DNA of 64,000 nucleotides from QQUJ01 sp050287605 (GCA_050287605.1 JBNKCG010000045.1:81972-145971), one strand, 5' to 3'. Numbered from the stretch's first letter, positions 44,818 to 54,459 are shown. Notes: generated by a model not told the origin, from the letters alone. Program-made: numbers and translations.

Positions 44818-45951
44818 TCACACTCTCTTGGCCAGCGCGTAGAGTCCGCCGGCGGCAGATGATACATAACCTTGCAACTCGAGCACCAGCAGCATGGAGG
44901 AAACGCTTTCGGCCGTCAATCCGCTGCGCTGCACAAGAAGGTCGACCGGGGCCGGGGTATCGTCGAGATGGGCGAGCAGGGTGCGGTACTCCTTATCCAT
45001 CTGAAGCTCGGCGGGCGCTTCGGCTGCGCTATCTGGGGTTGGCGCGAACCCCGCGTGGGCCAGTTGGCCCAGCTCTTCGAGGATGTCGTTGGCCGTTTCC
45101 ACCAGTTTTGCGCCCTGGCGGATCAAGGCGTGGCACCCGCGCGCCTGGGGGTTGTGGATAGAGCCGGGGATGGCAAAGGTCTCGCGGCCCTGTTCACCGG
45201 CCAAGCGGGCGGTGATCAGCGAGCCGCTGTGGGGAGTGGCCTCCACCACCAGGGTGCCGAGGCTGAGGCCGCTGATCAGCCGATTGCGCTTGGGAAAATG
45301 CCCGCGCGTGGGATGGCTACCGAGAGGGAATTCCGAGACCAGGGCGCCCTGCGCGGCGATGGCATGGGCCAGCTCCAGGTGTTCGGCGGGGTAGACGCGG
45401 TCCAGGCCGGTCCCTACCACGGCCACCGTGCTACCCCCGCCCGCCAGCGCGCCACGGTGGGCGGCGCCGTCGATGCCGGTGGCCAACCCGCTGGTAATGG
45501 TGAGGCCGGCTCCCACCAGGCAGCGGGCGAACTCGAAGGCGTTGTCGCGGCCACTGGGGGTTGGATTGCGGCTACCGACGATGGCCATCTGCGGCTCGGC
45601 GAGACATTCCGGATCGCCGCGGACGAACAGCGCCAGCGGGGGATCGGGTAGGTCGCGCAGCAGCGGCGGGTAGCGTGGGTCGGGCAGTGCGATCAGGTGG
45701 CGGCCCGCTTCGCTCAGCCACTGGAGGTCACCGGCCAGGGTCTGCCAGTCCGGATCGCGCAGGTAGTCGAGCCCGGCGCGGTTCACGCCGCAGGATGCCT
45801 GTTGATCGCGCCGCGCCTCGAGAAAGGCGGCGGGTGAAGCGAACTGTTCGAGGATGCGTTGCCCGGTGAGCGCCCCGATGCCGGGGGTTCGAATCAGCAC
45901 CAGCCAGGGCAGGATGTCGCTGTGGGAGCGGAGGGACTCGGGAATGATCAC
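44818..45951 (-). CDS. dprA: DNA-processing protein DprA (Smf)
   Basis: A 377-residue DprA, which loads RecA on incoming single-stranded DNA in natural transformation. An N-terminal SAM-like domain (LIRTPGIGALTGQRILEQF) is followed by the Rossmann fold with AIVGSRNPTPSGRDNAFEFA, TSGLATGIDGAAHRGAL, VVGTGLDRVYPAEH and FPLGSHPTRGHFPKRNRLISGLS, and a C-terminal winged-helix DML1-like domain. Length and motifs are complete. Together with a type IV pilus system this is compatible with competence, although DprA is widespread also in non-transforming bacteria. Confidence 0.97.
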   Translation of the reverse strand: MIIPESLRSHSDILPWLVLIRTPGIGALTGQRILEQFASPAAFLEARRDQQASCGVNRAGLDYLRDPDWQTLAGDLQWLSEAGRHLIALPDPRYPPLLRDLPDPPLALFVRGDPECLAEPQMAIVGSRNPTPSGRDNAFEFARCLVGAGLTITSGLATGIDGAAHRGALAGGGSTVAVVGTGLDRVYPAEHLELAHAIAAQGALVSEFPLGSHPTRGHFPKRNRLISGLSLGTLVVEATPHSGSLITARLAGEQGRETFAIPGSIHNPQARGCHALIRQGAKLVETANDILEELGQLAHAGFAPTPDSAAEAPAELQMDKEYRTLLAHLDDTPAPVDLLVQRSGLTAESVSSMLLVLELQGYVSSAAGGLYALAKRV

Positions 45952-46005
45952 CGGGAGATCAACGCCGTCTGCGCTTCCGTGTCGCGATGCGTCGTTTATG
46001 GGATT

Positions 46006-46034
46006 GGGCCCCGAGGGAGAGCGCCCCGGGGCCC
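46006..46034 (-). terminator. GC-rich hairpin after the LysM gene
   Basis: GGGCCCCG and CGGGGCCC form an 8-bp stem with a 13-nt loop, 18 nt past the LysM-gene stop on the minus strand. There is no T-tract (AATCCCATAAAC follows), so it is at best a Rho-assisted terminator or 3'-end protector. Confidence 0.35.
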
Positions 46035-46051
46035 GCTGCTAGCACTTCGTC

Positions 46052-47089
46052 TCAGGGATTGCGCACCGCGTCGTTGATGTGCATGGCACGCGTGGCGTTC
46101 ATCACCAGCGCGTAGCTGACGCGCTCGAAGGGTCGGAACACCATGATCAGGCCCGAGCGCTCGTCGGGCAGTTTGACGCGCTGGTCACGCTCCTTGGTCA
46201 CCACGTCGCGGATGTTCTCACCGCGCTTGTAGACCGCCAATACGTTGCCCTGCTCCATGCCGTCATCGCTGCCGAGATCGATCACCACCACCTGGTACTG
46301 GCCGATCTGCGAGACGCCGTCGACGACTTTGAGAATGGAACCGTCGACCTGCTTGGCAGGCGAGTGCGGGAAGAAGCTTTGCTGAATGGTTTCCTCGGCA
46401 ACCGGCAGCAGGCGGTCGCCGATCAGCGTTTCGCGCACCGTGCTGGTTAGTTCCAGGGTGGCCGGATCGCCGGTGCGCTCTAGGGTGGCATCGCCGACGT
46501 AGAGGGCCTCGTAACCCAGCACCGTTTCACTGCCCGGACGTTTATAGGCGACGCCGGGGCGGTAGACGTTGTAGCGGGTGGAGTTGCGGTCGGGGATGGA
46601 ACGCACGTAAATGCGGTCGCCGGTGCCGGCGATCAAATGGCTGTCCTGGCTCTCGACGATATAGGGGGCGTTCTCCAGCTCTTCCGGGGTCAGCACCGCC
46701 CGCGAATCGTTGAGGAACTGCGCGATGGCATCCATGGGAATCGGCGGGATAGCCTCGCGCAGCGGCGTTGCGCGCACCTTGGGTTCGAGCTTCACCGTCT
46801 GCCGGCCGCGCAGCAACTGCAGCTGCGGCTTGCCGTCGGGGCCGAACACCAGGGCGATCACATCACCCGGATAGATGAGGTGCGGATTCTCGATCTGGGG
46901 GTTGACCTGCCAGATCTCCGGCCAGCGCCAGGGATCTTGGAGAAACACCTGCGAGATGTCCCACAAGGTGTCCCCCTTCTTGACGACGTAGCGATCCGGA
47001 TGGTCGGGTTGTAGCGCGACTGTGTCAGCCAGTAGCCCCGTGCTGAACAGCAGGGCGCAAGCCAGGCCAAGCCATCGTGTTCTAGACAT
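46052..47089 (-). CDS. LysM-domain exported protein
   Basis: A 345-residue protein that begins with a signal peptide (WLGLACALLFSTGLLA). ATG 47089 is preferred over 47095 because an AAAAGGG Shine-Dalgarno lies 6 nt upstream. A LysM domain (about 33-80, YVVKKGDTLWDISQVFLQDPWRWPEIWQVNPQI...YPGDVI) would bind peptidoglycan. The remainder is conserved in homologues but unassigned, and holds a strand-rich repeat region (VYRPGVAYKRPG; QYQVVVIDLGSDDGMEQGNVLAVY). In many gammaproteobacteria this gene lies between dprA and def, as here, divergent from def. Confidence 0.92.
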   Translation of the reverse strand: MSRTRWLGLACALLFSTGLLADTVALQPDHPDRYVVKKGDTLWDISQVFLQDPWRWPEIWQVNPQIENPHLIYPGDVIALVFGPDGKPQLQLLRGRQTVKLEPKVRATPLREAIPPIPMDAIAQFLNDSRAVLTPEELENAPYIVESQDSHLIAGTGDRIYVRSIPDRNSTRYNVYRPGVAYKRPGSETVLGYEALYVGDATLERTGDPATLELTSTVRETLIGDRLLPVAEETIQQSFFPHSPAKQVDGSILKVVDGVSQIGQYQVVVIDLGSDDGMEQGNVLAVYKRGENIRDVVTKERDQRVKLPDERSGLIMVFRPFERVSYALVMNATRAMHINDAVRNP

Positions 47090-47095
47090 GGTCAT

Positions 47096-47311
47096 CCCTT
47101 TTGTCGGTCGGTATTGTTGACCAGCATCTGTACCGTCAGCCGCCCCAACGGCTGGCTTCCAGGCGGATAATGAACCGAGTGTAGCGGAAAACCACTCCTG
47201 CTCAAAGAGTATCCTAAAACAAATTTTTGAACTTATCAGTAACTTGGCAGCCTTTATTTATGCAGTTTCCCCAAATTGCGAACGAGCCCACATTCCGGCT
47301 AACCTTTCTCC
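47096..47311. promoter_or_regulatory. divergent promoter region LysM gene / def
   Basis: About 215 nt between two divergent genes, with an AT-rich centre (47205-47275). Several TTGA- and TATC-like hexamers occur but no pair has a convincing spacing, so I mark only the region. Confidence 0.4.
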
Positions 47312-47815
47312 ATGGCCAAACTCAATATTTTGCATTTTCCCGACCTGCGGCTGCGCAACAAAGCGGAGCCGGTCGCCGAGGTGAACGCCGAGATTCGCAC
47401 CCTCCTCGACGATATGCTGGAAACCATGTATGACGCCCCGGGTATCGGCCTGGCGGCGACACAGGTCAACGTGCCTTTGCGCGTTGTGGTCATCGACGTG
47501 TCCGAGGAGAAGAACCAGCCGCGCTGCTTCGTCAACCCCGAAATCCTCGAACAGATCGGTGTCGAGGAGATGGAGGAGGGTTGCCTGTCGGTGCCGGGGG
47601 TGTTCGAGACGGTCTCGCGCGCCGAGCGCATCCGGGTGCGGGCGCTGGACCGCAACGGTGAGGCGTTCGAACTCGACGTAGACGGACTGCTGGCGGTCTG
47701 TATCCAGCACGAAATCGACCATTTGGACGGCAAGCTGTTCGTCGACTATCTCTCCGAGATGAAGCGTCAGCGCATCCGCAAGCGCTTGGAGAAAGAGCGC
47801 CGGCAGACGATGTAG
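47312..47815 (+). CDS. def: peptide deformylase
   Basis: A 167-residue metalloenzyme that removes the formyl group from nascent N-formylmethionine. All three motifs are intact: GIGLAATQV (about 44-52), EGCLSVPG with the metal-binding Cys (about 88-95), and the HEIDH metal site (about 132-136). The normal start MAKLNILHFPDLRLR is preserved. It opens the def-fmt-rsmB translation-maturation group; a 184-nt gap separates it from fmt. Confidence 0.98.
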   Translation: MAKLNILHFPDLRLRNKAEPVAEVNAEIRTLLDDMLETMYDAPGIGLAATQVNVPLRVVVIDVSEEKNQPRCFVNPEILEQIGVEEMEEGCLSVPGVFETVSRAERIRVRALDRNGEAFELDVDGLLAVCIQHEIDHLDGKLFVDYLSEMKRQRIRKRLEKERRQTM

Positions 47816-47999
47816 TGCGACCCGGCCTGGTGGCCGGTGGTGCGCACCACACACGCTTTTGGGGCAGATCACATCATGAGACCGTTGGGGTGCCCGGACC
47901 GGTCGCGCGCCGGCGACGCCGTGGGGCATTTCCACCGGCTGCGTCGCGCTTTGGGCTGCGTGGCACAACTCTCTCTCTAACAGATCGAGGTCAGATTAG

Positions 48000-48935
48000 G
48001 TGAGGATTCTTTTTGCGGGTACGCCGGAGTTCGCAGTGGCGCCGCTGCGGATGCTGCTCGAGTCGTCGCACGAAGTCTGCGCAGTCTATACCCAGCCGGA
48101 TCGTCCCGCGGGTCGCGGACGTAAGCTGCAACCCAGTCCCGTGAAAAGCACTGCGTTGGCCGCGGAGATCCCGGTTCTGCAGCCGGCCAGCTTGCGCGAT
48201 AGTGTTGAGCAGCAGCGCTTGGCCGCCTTTGCAGCCGACTTGATGGTGGTGGTGGCCTACGGGTTGATGCTGCCCAAAGCGGTGCTGGATGCCCCGCGGC
48301 TGGGGTGCATCAACATCCACGCCAGCCTGTTGCCGCGTTGGCGCGGCGCCGCCCCCATCCAGCGCGCCATCGAGGCGGGAGACCGTGAGACGGGCATCAC
48401 CCTGATGCAGATGGACGAGGGATTGGACACCGGCACCATGCTGGCGCGAGCGGAGACGCCCATCGCTGCTGCCGATACGGCGGCGATCCTGCACGACCGG
48501 CTGACGGCGCTCGGCGCTGAGTTGCTGATGCAGACCTTGCCGGCGCTGGAGAACGGCACGCTTGTTCCGCAGGCTCAGGACGACGCCCGGGCGACCTATG
48601 CCCGGAAGCTCGACAAAGCGGAAGCGCGCATCGATTGGCTACAACCGGCGCTGGAGCTGGATCGGCGCATCCGCGCCTTCAATCCCTGGCCGGTGGCATA
48701 CACCGAGTACGAGGGCCAGCCGTTGCGCATCTGGTCCGCCTCGGTGGCGGCGGGAGAGGGTTCGGCCGCGCCCGGCACGGTACTCGCTGCCGGCAGTGAG
48801 GGCATCGACGTTGCCACCGGCGCCGGGGTGTTGCGCATCCTGGAACTGCAGCCGGCCGGTTCACGGAGGATGCCCGCTGCCGCGTTCGTCAACGCGCGGG
48901 ATCTCACCCACGCCAACTTTGCCGGGCCGCGATGA
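48000..48935 (+). CDS. fmt: methionyl-tRNA formyltransferase
   Basis: A 311-residue enzyme that formylates initiator Met-tRNA using 10-formyl-tetrahydrofolate. It begins at GTG 48000 with MRILFAGTPEFAV. The formyltransferase core contains CINIHASLLPRWRGAAPIQRAI with the catalytic Asn and His, and ITLMQMDEGLDTG with the catalytic Asp. A C-terminal OB-like tRNA-binding domain follows (FNPWPVAYTEYEGQPLRIW). Its stop overlaps the rsmB start by 4 nt. Confidence 0.98.
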   Translation: MRILFAGTPEFAVAPLRMLLESSHEVCAVYTQPDRPAGRGRKLQPSPVKSTALAAEIPVLQPASLRDSVEQQRLAAFAADLMVVVAYGLMLPKAVLDAPRLGCINIHASLLPRWRGAAPIQRAIEAGDRETGITLMQMDEGLDTGTMLARAETPIAAADTAAILHDRLTALGAELLMQTLPALENGTLVPQAQDDARATYARKLDKAEARIDWLQPALELDRRIRAFNPWPVAYTEYEGQPLRIWSASVAAGEGSAAPGTVLAAGSEGIDVATGAGVLRILELQPAGSRRMPAAAFVNARDLTHANFAGPR

Positions 48936-50269
48936 GCGCGCGCCGCCAGGTCGCCAAGTCGCGCCAGCGCCCTCTCGGGGGGCGTGCGGCAGCGGCGCTG
49001 GCGCTGCATCAGGTGATCGATGGCGGGCAGTCGCTGAACGGTGTGCTCGATGCGCAAGTGGCCGGACTCATCCCGCGTGAGCGCAGCCTCGCCAGGGAGC
49101 TGAGCTATGGCGTGTTGCGTTGGCTGCTGCCGTTGGAGGTGACGCTGGCGCACCTGATGGAGCGGCGCCTGCGGCGCCGCGACCGCGACCTGCACGCGCT
49201 GCTGCTCGCCGGTATCTATCAGATGCTGCACCTCGCCGTACCCGATCACGTGGCGTTGTCGCAGACTGCCGAAGCGGCGCGTCATTTGGGCAAGGAGTGG
49301 GCGGTGGGGTTGGTCAACGCCGTGCTGCGCCGCCTGCAGGAGTTGCGCGCCGAGGTGCCCGGCTGGATGGATGACGACGCCGCCCGCTACGCCCATCCGC
49401 CGTGGCTGCTGGAGGCACTGCGCGATGCCTGGCCCGATGCGTGGGCGGGGGTGGTCGCGGCCAACAACCAGCGTCCGCCGATGACCTTGCGCGTCAATGC
49501 CCGGCATGCCGCGCGCGACGACTACCTCCGACGCTTGCAGGCTGCTGGGATCGCCGCGACGGAACTTCCCCACGCCGCCCAAGCCTTGGTGTTGGAACAG
49601 CCCATGGATGTGTTCACGCTGCCCGGTTTTACCGATGGCGACGTTTCGGTGCAGGATGCCGCGGCCCAGCTCGCGGCGTCGCTGTTGCAGATCGAACCGG
49701 GGCAGCGGGTGTTGGATGCCTGTGCGGCACCTGGGGGCAAGAGCTGTCATCTGTTGGAGTGTGAACCCCGCGTCGGGGAGCTGGTCGCAGTGGACGTGGA
49801 CCTCGCCCGCGTGGCTGCACTGGAGTCGAATCTGCGCCGGCTCGGATTGCACGCCGCCGTGCGCATGGGCGATGCCTCGCGCCCCCAGGGTTGGTGGGAC
49901 GGTGTGCCCTTCGACCGCATACTGCTGGATGCACCGTGTTCCGGCACCGGTGTCATTCGCCGCCATCCCGACATCAAGGTGCTGCGCCGTGCCACGGACA
50001 TCGATCTGCTGACGCAGCGCCAGCAGGCTCTCCTGGAGGCACTGTGGCCGCTGCTCAAGCCGGGGGGTATCCTGTTGTACGCAACCTGCTCGGTGCTGCC
50101 GCGCGAAAATAGCGATCGGATCGTACGTTTTCTTGCCGCGCACCCCGATGCGGTGCATCGGACCATCGACGCCCCGTGGGGGCGGGAACAGCCGGCGGGC
50201 CGGCAAATCCTGTGCGGTGAAGAGGGGATGGACGGGTTTTACTACGCGTGTGTGGCAAAGCGCGACTAG
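48932..50269 (+). CDS. rsmB: 16S rRNA (cytosine(967)-C5)-methyltransferase RsmB
   Basis: A 445-residue NOL1/NOP2/Sun-type methyltransferase acting on C967 of 16S rRNA. The N-terminal NusB-like RNA-binding domain (RAAAALALHQVIDGGQSL) is followed by the SAM-binding fold (LDACAAPGGKSCHLLE), the first cysteine motif LLDAPCSGTGVIRRHPDIK and the second LLYATCSVLPRENSDRI with the nucleophilic Cys. Gene order def-fmt-rsmB matches E. coli. Confidence 0.98.
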   Translation: MSARRQVAKSRQRPLGGRAAAALALHQVIDGGQSLNGVLDAQVAGLIPRERSLARELSYGVLRWLLPLEVTLAHLMERRLRRRDRDLHALLLAGIYQMLHLAVPDHVALSQTAEAARHLGKEWAVGLVNAVLRRLQELRAEVPGWMDDDAARYAHPPWLLEALRDAWPDAWAGVVAANNQRPPMTLRVNARHAARDDYLRRLQAAGIAATELPHAAQALVLEQPMDVFTLPGFTDGDVSVQDAAAQLAASLLQIEPGQRVLDACAAPGGKSCHLLECEPRVGELVAVDVDLARVAALESNLRRLGLHAAVRMGDASRPQGWWDGVPFDRILLDAPCSGTGVIRRHPDIKVLRRATDIDLLTQRQQALLEALWPLLKPGGILLYATCSVLPRENSDRIVRFLAAHPDAVHRTIDAPWGREQPAGRQILCGEEGMDGFYYACVAKRD

Positions 50270-50291
50270 CGATGATGGAGAGTGACTCCGC

Positions 50292-50894
50292 GTGACCACG
50301 ATGGCGAGAGGCTGGGGCAGCGGCTGGCGCAATGCGGCGCACGGCGTGGCCACGCTGTTGCTGGCCGGCGCGTTGCTCGCGGCGCCGCCGGCCGTCGCCG
50401 ACGAAGGCGCCTTTGTGGTTCAGCGCGCCGACACCCGGTTGGACGGCGGCGTCTACCGGCTCGATGCCAGCATCGACTATCGATTCAGCAGTGCCGTGCT
50501 GGAGGCGCTGCAAAACGGCGTACCCGTGACCATCGAGATCCAGATCGAGGTGACGCGCAGCCGCTGGTACTGGCTCAACGAGGACGTGGCGGAGCTCAGC
50601 CAGTTCTACCTGCTGCAGTTTCACGCCCTCAGCCGCCAGTATCTGCTGACCAGCCTCAACAGCGGCGCGCAGCGCAGTTTCTCCTCGCTCTATTCCGCGC
50701 TCGAGGTGATGGGGCGTATCCGCGATCTGCCGATACTGGACAAGAAGCTGCTCAAGCCCGATACCCAGTACGCGGTGCGCCTGCGCGCGCGGCTGGATAT
50801 CGAATCGCTGCCTTCTCCGTTGCGCCCGCTGGCCTATCTGTCGGATCAGTGGCGCCTGGTAAGTGATTGGTACGAATGGTTTCTGAGTTCCTGA
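50292..50894 (+). CDS. DUF4390 exported protein
   Basis: A 200-residue exported protein starting at GTG 50292, with a signal peptide (VATLLLAGALLAAPPAVA). It belongs to the DUF4390 family, recognised by the YRLDASIDYRFSSAVLEALQNGVPVTIEIQIEV core and the C-terminal LRPLAYLSDQWRLVSDWYEWFLS. The function is unknown, but homologues precede ntrYX in many beta- and gammaproteobacteria, suggesting a role with that sensor. The ntrY start lies inside its last codons. Confidence 0.9.
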   Translation: MTTMARGWGSGWRNAAHGVATLLLAGALLAAPPAVADEGAFVVQRADTRLDGGVYRLDASIDYRFSSAVLEALQNGVPVTIEIQIEVTRSRWYWLNEDVAELSQFYLLQFHALSRQYLLTSLNSGAQRSFSSLYSALEVMGRIRDLPILDKKLLKPDTQYAVRLRARLDIESLPSPLRPLAYLSDQWRLVSDWYEWFLSS

Positions 50895-53080
50895 AGCGCC
50901 TGACCACCGGTTGGGTGCCCATCATTCCCCTGGCGGCGGTGCTGCTGGTCTCGCTGTTTCTGATGGGCGATGCGACCGAAAACTCCGCGCGCTTCGGGCG
51001 CATGTTTTCGGTACTGCTGGTGTTCAACGTCATCGGTCTGGTGACGTTGCTGGCGCTGATCGGCGTGAATCTCTACCGCCTGCTGTGGCAGTACCGGCGC
51101 GGCGTGGCGGGTGCGCGTCTGACGGTGCGCATGGTGGTGATCTTCGTGGTGCTCTCGGTGGTGCCGGTGCTGGTGGTCTACTACTTTTCGATGCAGTTTT
51201 TACATCGCGGCATCGACAGCTGGTTCGACGTCAAGGTGGAGAAGGCGCTGGAGGATGCGCTGGAGCTGAGCCGCTTGTCGCTGGATCTGCGCATGCGCGA
51301 GGCGCTGCGCCAGACCGAACAGATGGCCACGCAGCTGGCCGATCTCTCCGATACCGAGATCCCGATCGCGCTGGACGACATGCGTGCCGGCAGCGGCGCT
51401 TCGGAACTGGCGCTGTTTGCGGGCAACGGGCGGGTGCTGGCCACCAGCAGCGCCGATGCCACGGTGCTGTTGCCCAATCAGCCGGGCGAAGGGGTGATGC
51501 TGCAGGTGCGACAGTCCGGCTCCTATGTGGGGCTCGACCCCATCCCCAATGCCGGCCTGCACGTGCGTGCTGTGGTTAAGGTGATGGTCTCCGCGACCGA
51601 TCCCGGCCGGGAAGGCCGCACCTTGCAGGCGCTCTATGTAGTCCCCAAGAGCGCCGACACCCTGGCGAGTAGCGTGCAAGAGGCTTTCTCCCAATACAAG
51701 GAGCTGGCGTTTCTGCGTAACCCGCTCAAATACAGTTTTTCGCTGACGCTGTCGCTGGTGTTGTTGCTGAGCGTGCTGGCAGCGGTGCTCGCCGCCTTCT
51801 TCTCCGCGCGCCGCATCGCTGCGCCCATCCGCGACCTGGCCGAGGGCACGCGCGCGGTGGCGGCCGGCGACTACGCCAAGCGGGTTCCGCTCAGCACCCG
51901 CGACGAGATGGGTTTCCTGGTCCAGTCGTTCAATACCATGACGCGGCGCATTGCGCGCACCAGCGCCGAAGCGCGCCGCAGCCAACAGTTGCTGGAGGAA
52001 CAGAACGCCTACCTGGAAGCCGTTTTAGGGCACCTCTCCTCGGGTGTGGTGACGCTCGACGAGGAGCTGCACATCTTGCGCATCAACCGCGCGGCGCACC
52101 AGATCCTGGGCGTGGAAGCGGCGCAGTGGGTGGGGCGCGATCTGGAGGCGTTGGCCGCTAGCCAGCCCGCCCTGAAGCCCTTTTTCAGCACGCTGTTCGA
52201 GCATCTGGCGGGCAACGCCAGCGATTGGAATAGGGAGGTGGTGCTGCCTGGCAGCGCCTCGCGCAAGGTGCTGATGTGCAGCGGTACTGCGCTGCCCGGG
52301 TGGGAGACGGGCGGCGGGTACGTGGTGGTGTTCGACGACGTTACCGCTCTGGTGCAGGCTCAGCGCGATGCGGCCTGGGGCGAGGTGGCGCGGCGTCTGG
52401 CGCACGAGATCAAGAATCCGCTGACGCCCATCCAGCTCTCCGCCGAGCGTCTGCGCCAGAAATACCTGGATCGGTTGCCCGCCGAGGAGGCGCGTGCGCT
52501 GGATCGCTACACCCACACCATCGTGCAGCAGGTCAAGACCATGAAGGAGATGGTCAACGCCTTCTCCGATTACGCCCGCCCGCCGCAGCTCAAGCTGGCC
52601 CCCGAGCACCTCAATGCGCTGGTGAGCGAGGTGCTGGAGCTGTACGTTCACGCCCGCGACAACCTGCGGCTCGACGTGGTACTGGCCGACGATCTTCCGG
52701 CGGTGGAGGTGGACGCCGGACGTATCCGTCAGTTGCTGAACAACCTGCTCAAAAACGCCCTGGAGGCCACGGCGGAGGTGGAACAGGCGCAGATCACTGT
52801 GACCACGCGCGCCATTGAGGTGCGCAGTACGCGTTTCGTCGAACTGCGCCTGTGCGACAACGGGCCGGGATTCCCCAGCGACATCGCACCGCACGCGTTC
52901 GAGCCATACGTCACCAACAAGCCCAAGGGAACCGGCTTGGGGTTGGCGATCGTGAAGAAAATCGTCGAAGAGCACGGTGGTATCATTGGCGTGGAGTCCG
53001 CACCGGAGGGCGGGGCTTGCCTCGTCATCAGCCTGCCTGCCGCCGTGCTCGAGATGACCGATGAGGCCGCCGCAGGATGA
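50876..53080 (+). CDS. ntrY: NtrY-type membrane sensor histidine kinase
   Basis: A 734-residue membrane kinase. ATG 50876 is preferred to the upstream TTG. Three N-terminal hydrophobic segments (about 14-36, 42-66 and 85-110) precede an extracytoplasmic region, a fourth segment (about 285-310), a HAMP domain (ARRIAAPIRDLAEGTRAVAAGDYAKRV), a PAS domain (VVTLDEELHILRINRAAHQILG), the H-box ARRLAHEIKNPLTPIQLSAERLR and a HATPase (NNLLKNALEATAE; LCDNGPGFP; GTGLGLAIVKKI). NtrYX systems respond to nitrogen, redox or envelope signals in different bacteria; the signal here is unknown. It overlaps ntrX by 4 nt. Confidence 0.95.
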   Translation: MVSEFLKRLTTGWVPIIPLAAVLLVSLFLMGDATENSARFGRMFSVLLVFNVIGLVTLLALIGVNLYRLLWQYRRGVAGARLTVRMVVIFVVLSVVPVLVVYYFSMQFLHRGIDSWFDVKVEKALEDALELSRLSLDLRMREALRQTEQMATQLADLSDTEIPIALDDMRAGSGASELALFAGNGRVLATSSADATVLLPNQPGEGVMLQVRQSGSYVGLDPIPNAGLHVRAVVKVMVSATDPGREGRTLQALYVVPKSADTLASSVQEAFSQYKELAFLRNPLKYSFSLTLSLVLLLSVLAAVLAAFFSARRIAAPIRDLAEGTRAVAAGDYAKRVPLSTRDEMGFLVQSFNTMTRRIARTSAEARRSQQLLEEQNAYLEAVLGHLSSGVVTLDEELHILRINRAAHQILGVEAAQWVGRDLEALAASQPALKPFFSTLFEHLAGNASDWNREVVLPGSASRKVLMCSGTALPGWETGGGYVVVFDDVTALVQAQRDAAWGEVARRLAHEIKNPLTPIQLSAERLRQKYLDRLPAEEARALDRYTHTIVQQVKTMKEMVNAFSDYARPPQLKLAPEHLNALVSEVLELYVHARDNLRLDVVLADDLPAVEVDAGRIRQLLNNLLKNALEATAEVEQAQITVTTRAIEVRSTRFVELRLCDNGPGFPSDIAPHAFEPYVTNKPKGTGLGLAIVKKIVEEHGGIIGVESAPEGGACLVISLPAAVLEMTDEAAAG

Positions 53081-54459
53081 GCAGACCACACATACTCGTC
53101 GTCGACGACGAACCCGATATCCGCCAGCTGCTCAAGGAGATTCTCGACGATGAGGGCTACGAGGTGGAGGTGGCCGACTGCGCGGCCAAGGCGCGCACGG
53201 CGCTGCGCGCGCGGCGTCCCGATCTGATCCTGCTCGACATCTGGATGCCGGACCTGGACGGCGTGTCGCTGCTTAAGGAGTGGTCCGAGGAGGACGGCCT
53301 GCCGTGTCCGGTCATCATGATGTCGGGACACGGCACCGTGGAGACCGCCGTCGAAGCGACGCGCCTCGGCGCCTTCGACTACATCGAAAAACCGCTCTCC
53401 ATTGCCAAGCTGCTGCTGACCGTCTCGCGGGCGCTGGAGATCGATCGGCTGCAGCGCGAAAATGCCCAGCTGCGCGAACACGGTCTTACCGCCATCGAAC
53501 CGGGTGGACGCAGCACGTTGATGCAGCACCTGCGCGAACAGGCCCAGCGCATCGCCGAACACGAGACCTGGGTGCTGCTTACTGGTGAACCGGGCACCGG
53601 CAAAGAGACATTGGCGCGCTACATCCATACCCACAGTCCGCGCCGCATGGGTCCGTTCGTGGTGGTGGGCGTCGGTTCCATTGCGCGCGAAAACTCGGCC
53701 ACCGAGCTGTTCGGCAGCGAAGAAGAGGAGGCGATCCACTACGGGCGGCTGGAGCAGGCCAACGGCGGCACCCTGTTCCTCGATGAGATCGCCGACATGG
53801 ATCGCGAGACCCAGGCGCGGTTGGTGAGTGCACTGGAGACCCGTTCGTTTCTGCGCGTCGGTGGCAATTCGCCGGTGGACGTCAACGTGCGCATCATCGC
53901 CGCCACCCATCGCGATCTCGAACAGGACGTGCGGGTGGGGCACTTTCGCGAGGATCTCTACTACCACCTCAACGTGGTGCCCCTGGAGGTGCCGCCGCTG
54001 CGCGAGCACTGCGAGGACGTGTCGGAATTGCTCGCGTTTTACGTCGACTATTTCGTCACCCGCGAAAACCTGCCCTACCGGCGCTTTTCCACTGCCGCGC
54101 AGAATCGCTTGCGCAATCACACTTGGCCCGGCAACATCCGCGAGCTGAAGAATCTGGTGCAGCGTTTGCTGATTCTGGGCAGCGGCGAGGAGATCGGCAC
54201 CGAGGAGGTGAGTGCGGCGCTGGGAACGCAGCCTATCGTCCAGGTGGTGACGGTGCCGGAGGGTGCGTACGTGGATTTCGAGCTACCGCTGCGCGAAGCG
54301 CGCGAGCAGTTCGAGCGCGCCTATCTGGAGCATCACTTGCAGCAGGTGGGCGGCAGCATCGCGCAGCTCGCCACGCTGGTGGGCATGGAGCGCACCCACC
54401 TGTACCGCAAACTGCGCGGATTGGGGATTAGTACGCGACAGGCTGCGGCAGAGAAGTAA
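53077..54459 (+). CDS. ntrX: NtrX-type response regulator without the GAFTGA loop
   Basis: A 460-residue regulator with receiver (DDEPD; phospho-Asp in LILLDIWMPDLDG), AAA+ domain and Fis-type HTH (IAQLATLVGMERTHLYRKLRGLG). Walker A is changed to GEPGTGKE and Walker B is GGTLFLDEIADM. Where sigma-54 activators have ELFGHEKGAFTGA, this protein reads ELFGSEEEEAIHYGR: the sigma-54-contacting loop is missing. NtrX proteins from several lineages are known to lack it and act without sigma-54, so this is a family trait rather than damage. It follows ntrY with a 4-nt overlap and precedes trkA. Confidence 0.94.
   Translation: MSRPHILVVDDEPDIRQLLKEILDDEGYEVEVADCAAKARTALRARRPDLILLDIWMPDLDGVSLLKEWSEEDGLPCPVIMMSGHGTVETAVEATRLGAFDYIEKPLSIAKLLLTVSRALEIDRLQRENAQLREHGLTAIEPGGRSTLMQHLREQAQRIAEHETWVLLTGEPGTGKETLARYIHTHSPRRMGPFVVVGVGSIARENSATELFGSEEEEAIHYGRLEQANGGTLFLDEIADMDRETQARLVSALETRSFLRVGGNSPVDVNVRIIAATHRDLEQDVRVGHFREDLYYHLNVVPLEVPPLREHCEDVSELLAFYVDYFVTRENLPYRRFSTAAQNRLRNHTWPGNIRELKNLVQRLLILGSGEEIGTEEVSAALGTQPIVQVVTVPEGAYVDFELPLREAREQFERAYLEHHLQQVGGSIAQLATLVGMERTHLYRKLRGLGISTRQAAAEK

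Noticed and set aside
45991..46005. Half-site resembling the ATCCCA-N6-TGGGAT operator near dprA
   Set aside because: Only the TGGGAT-like half (ATGGGATT) is present, without a second arm or a downstream -10 at 22 nt.
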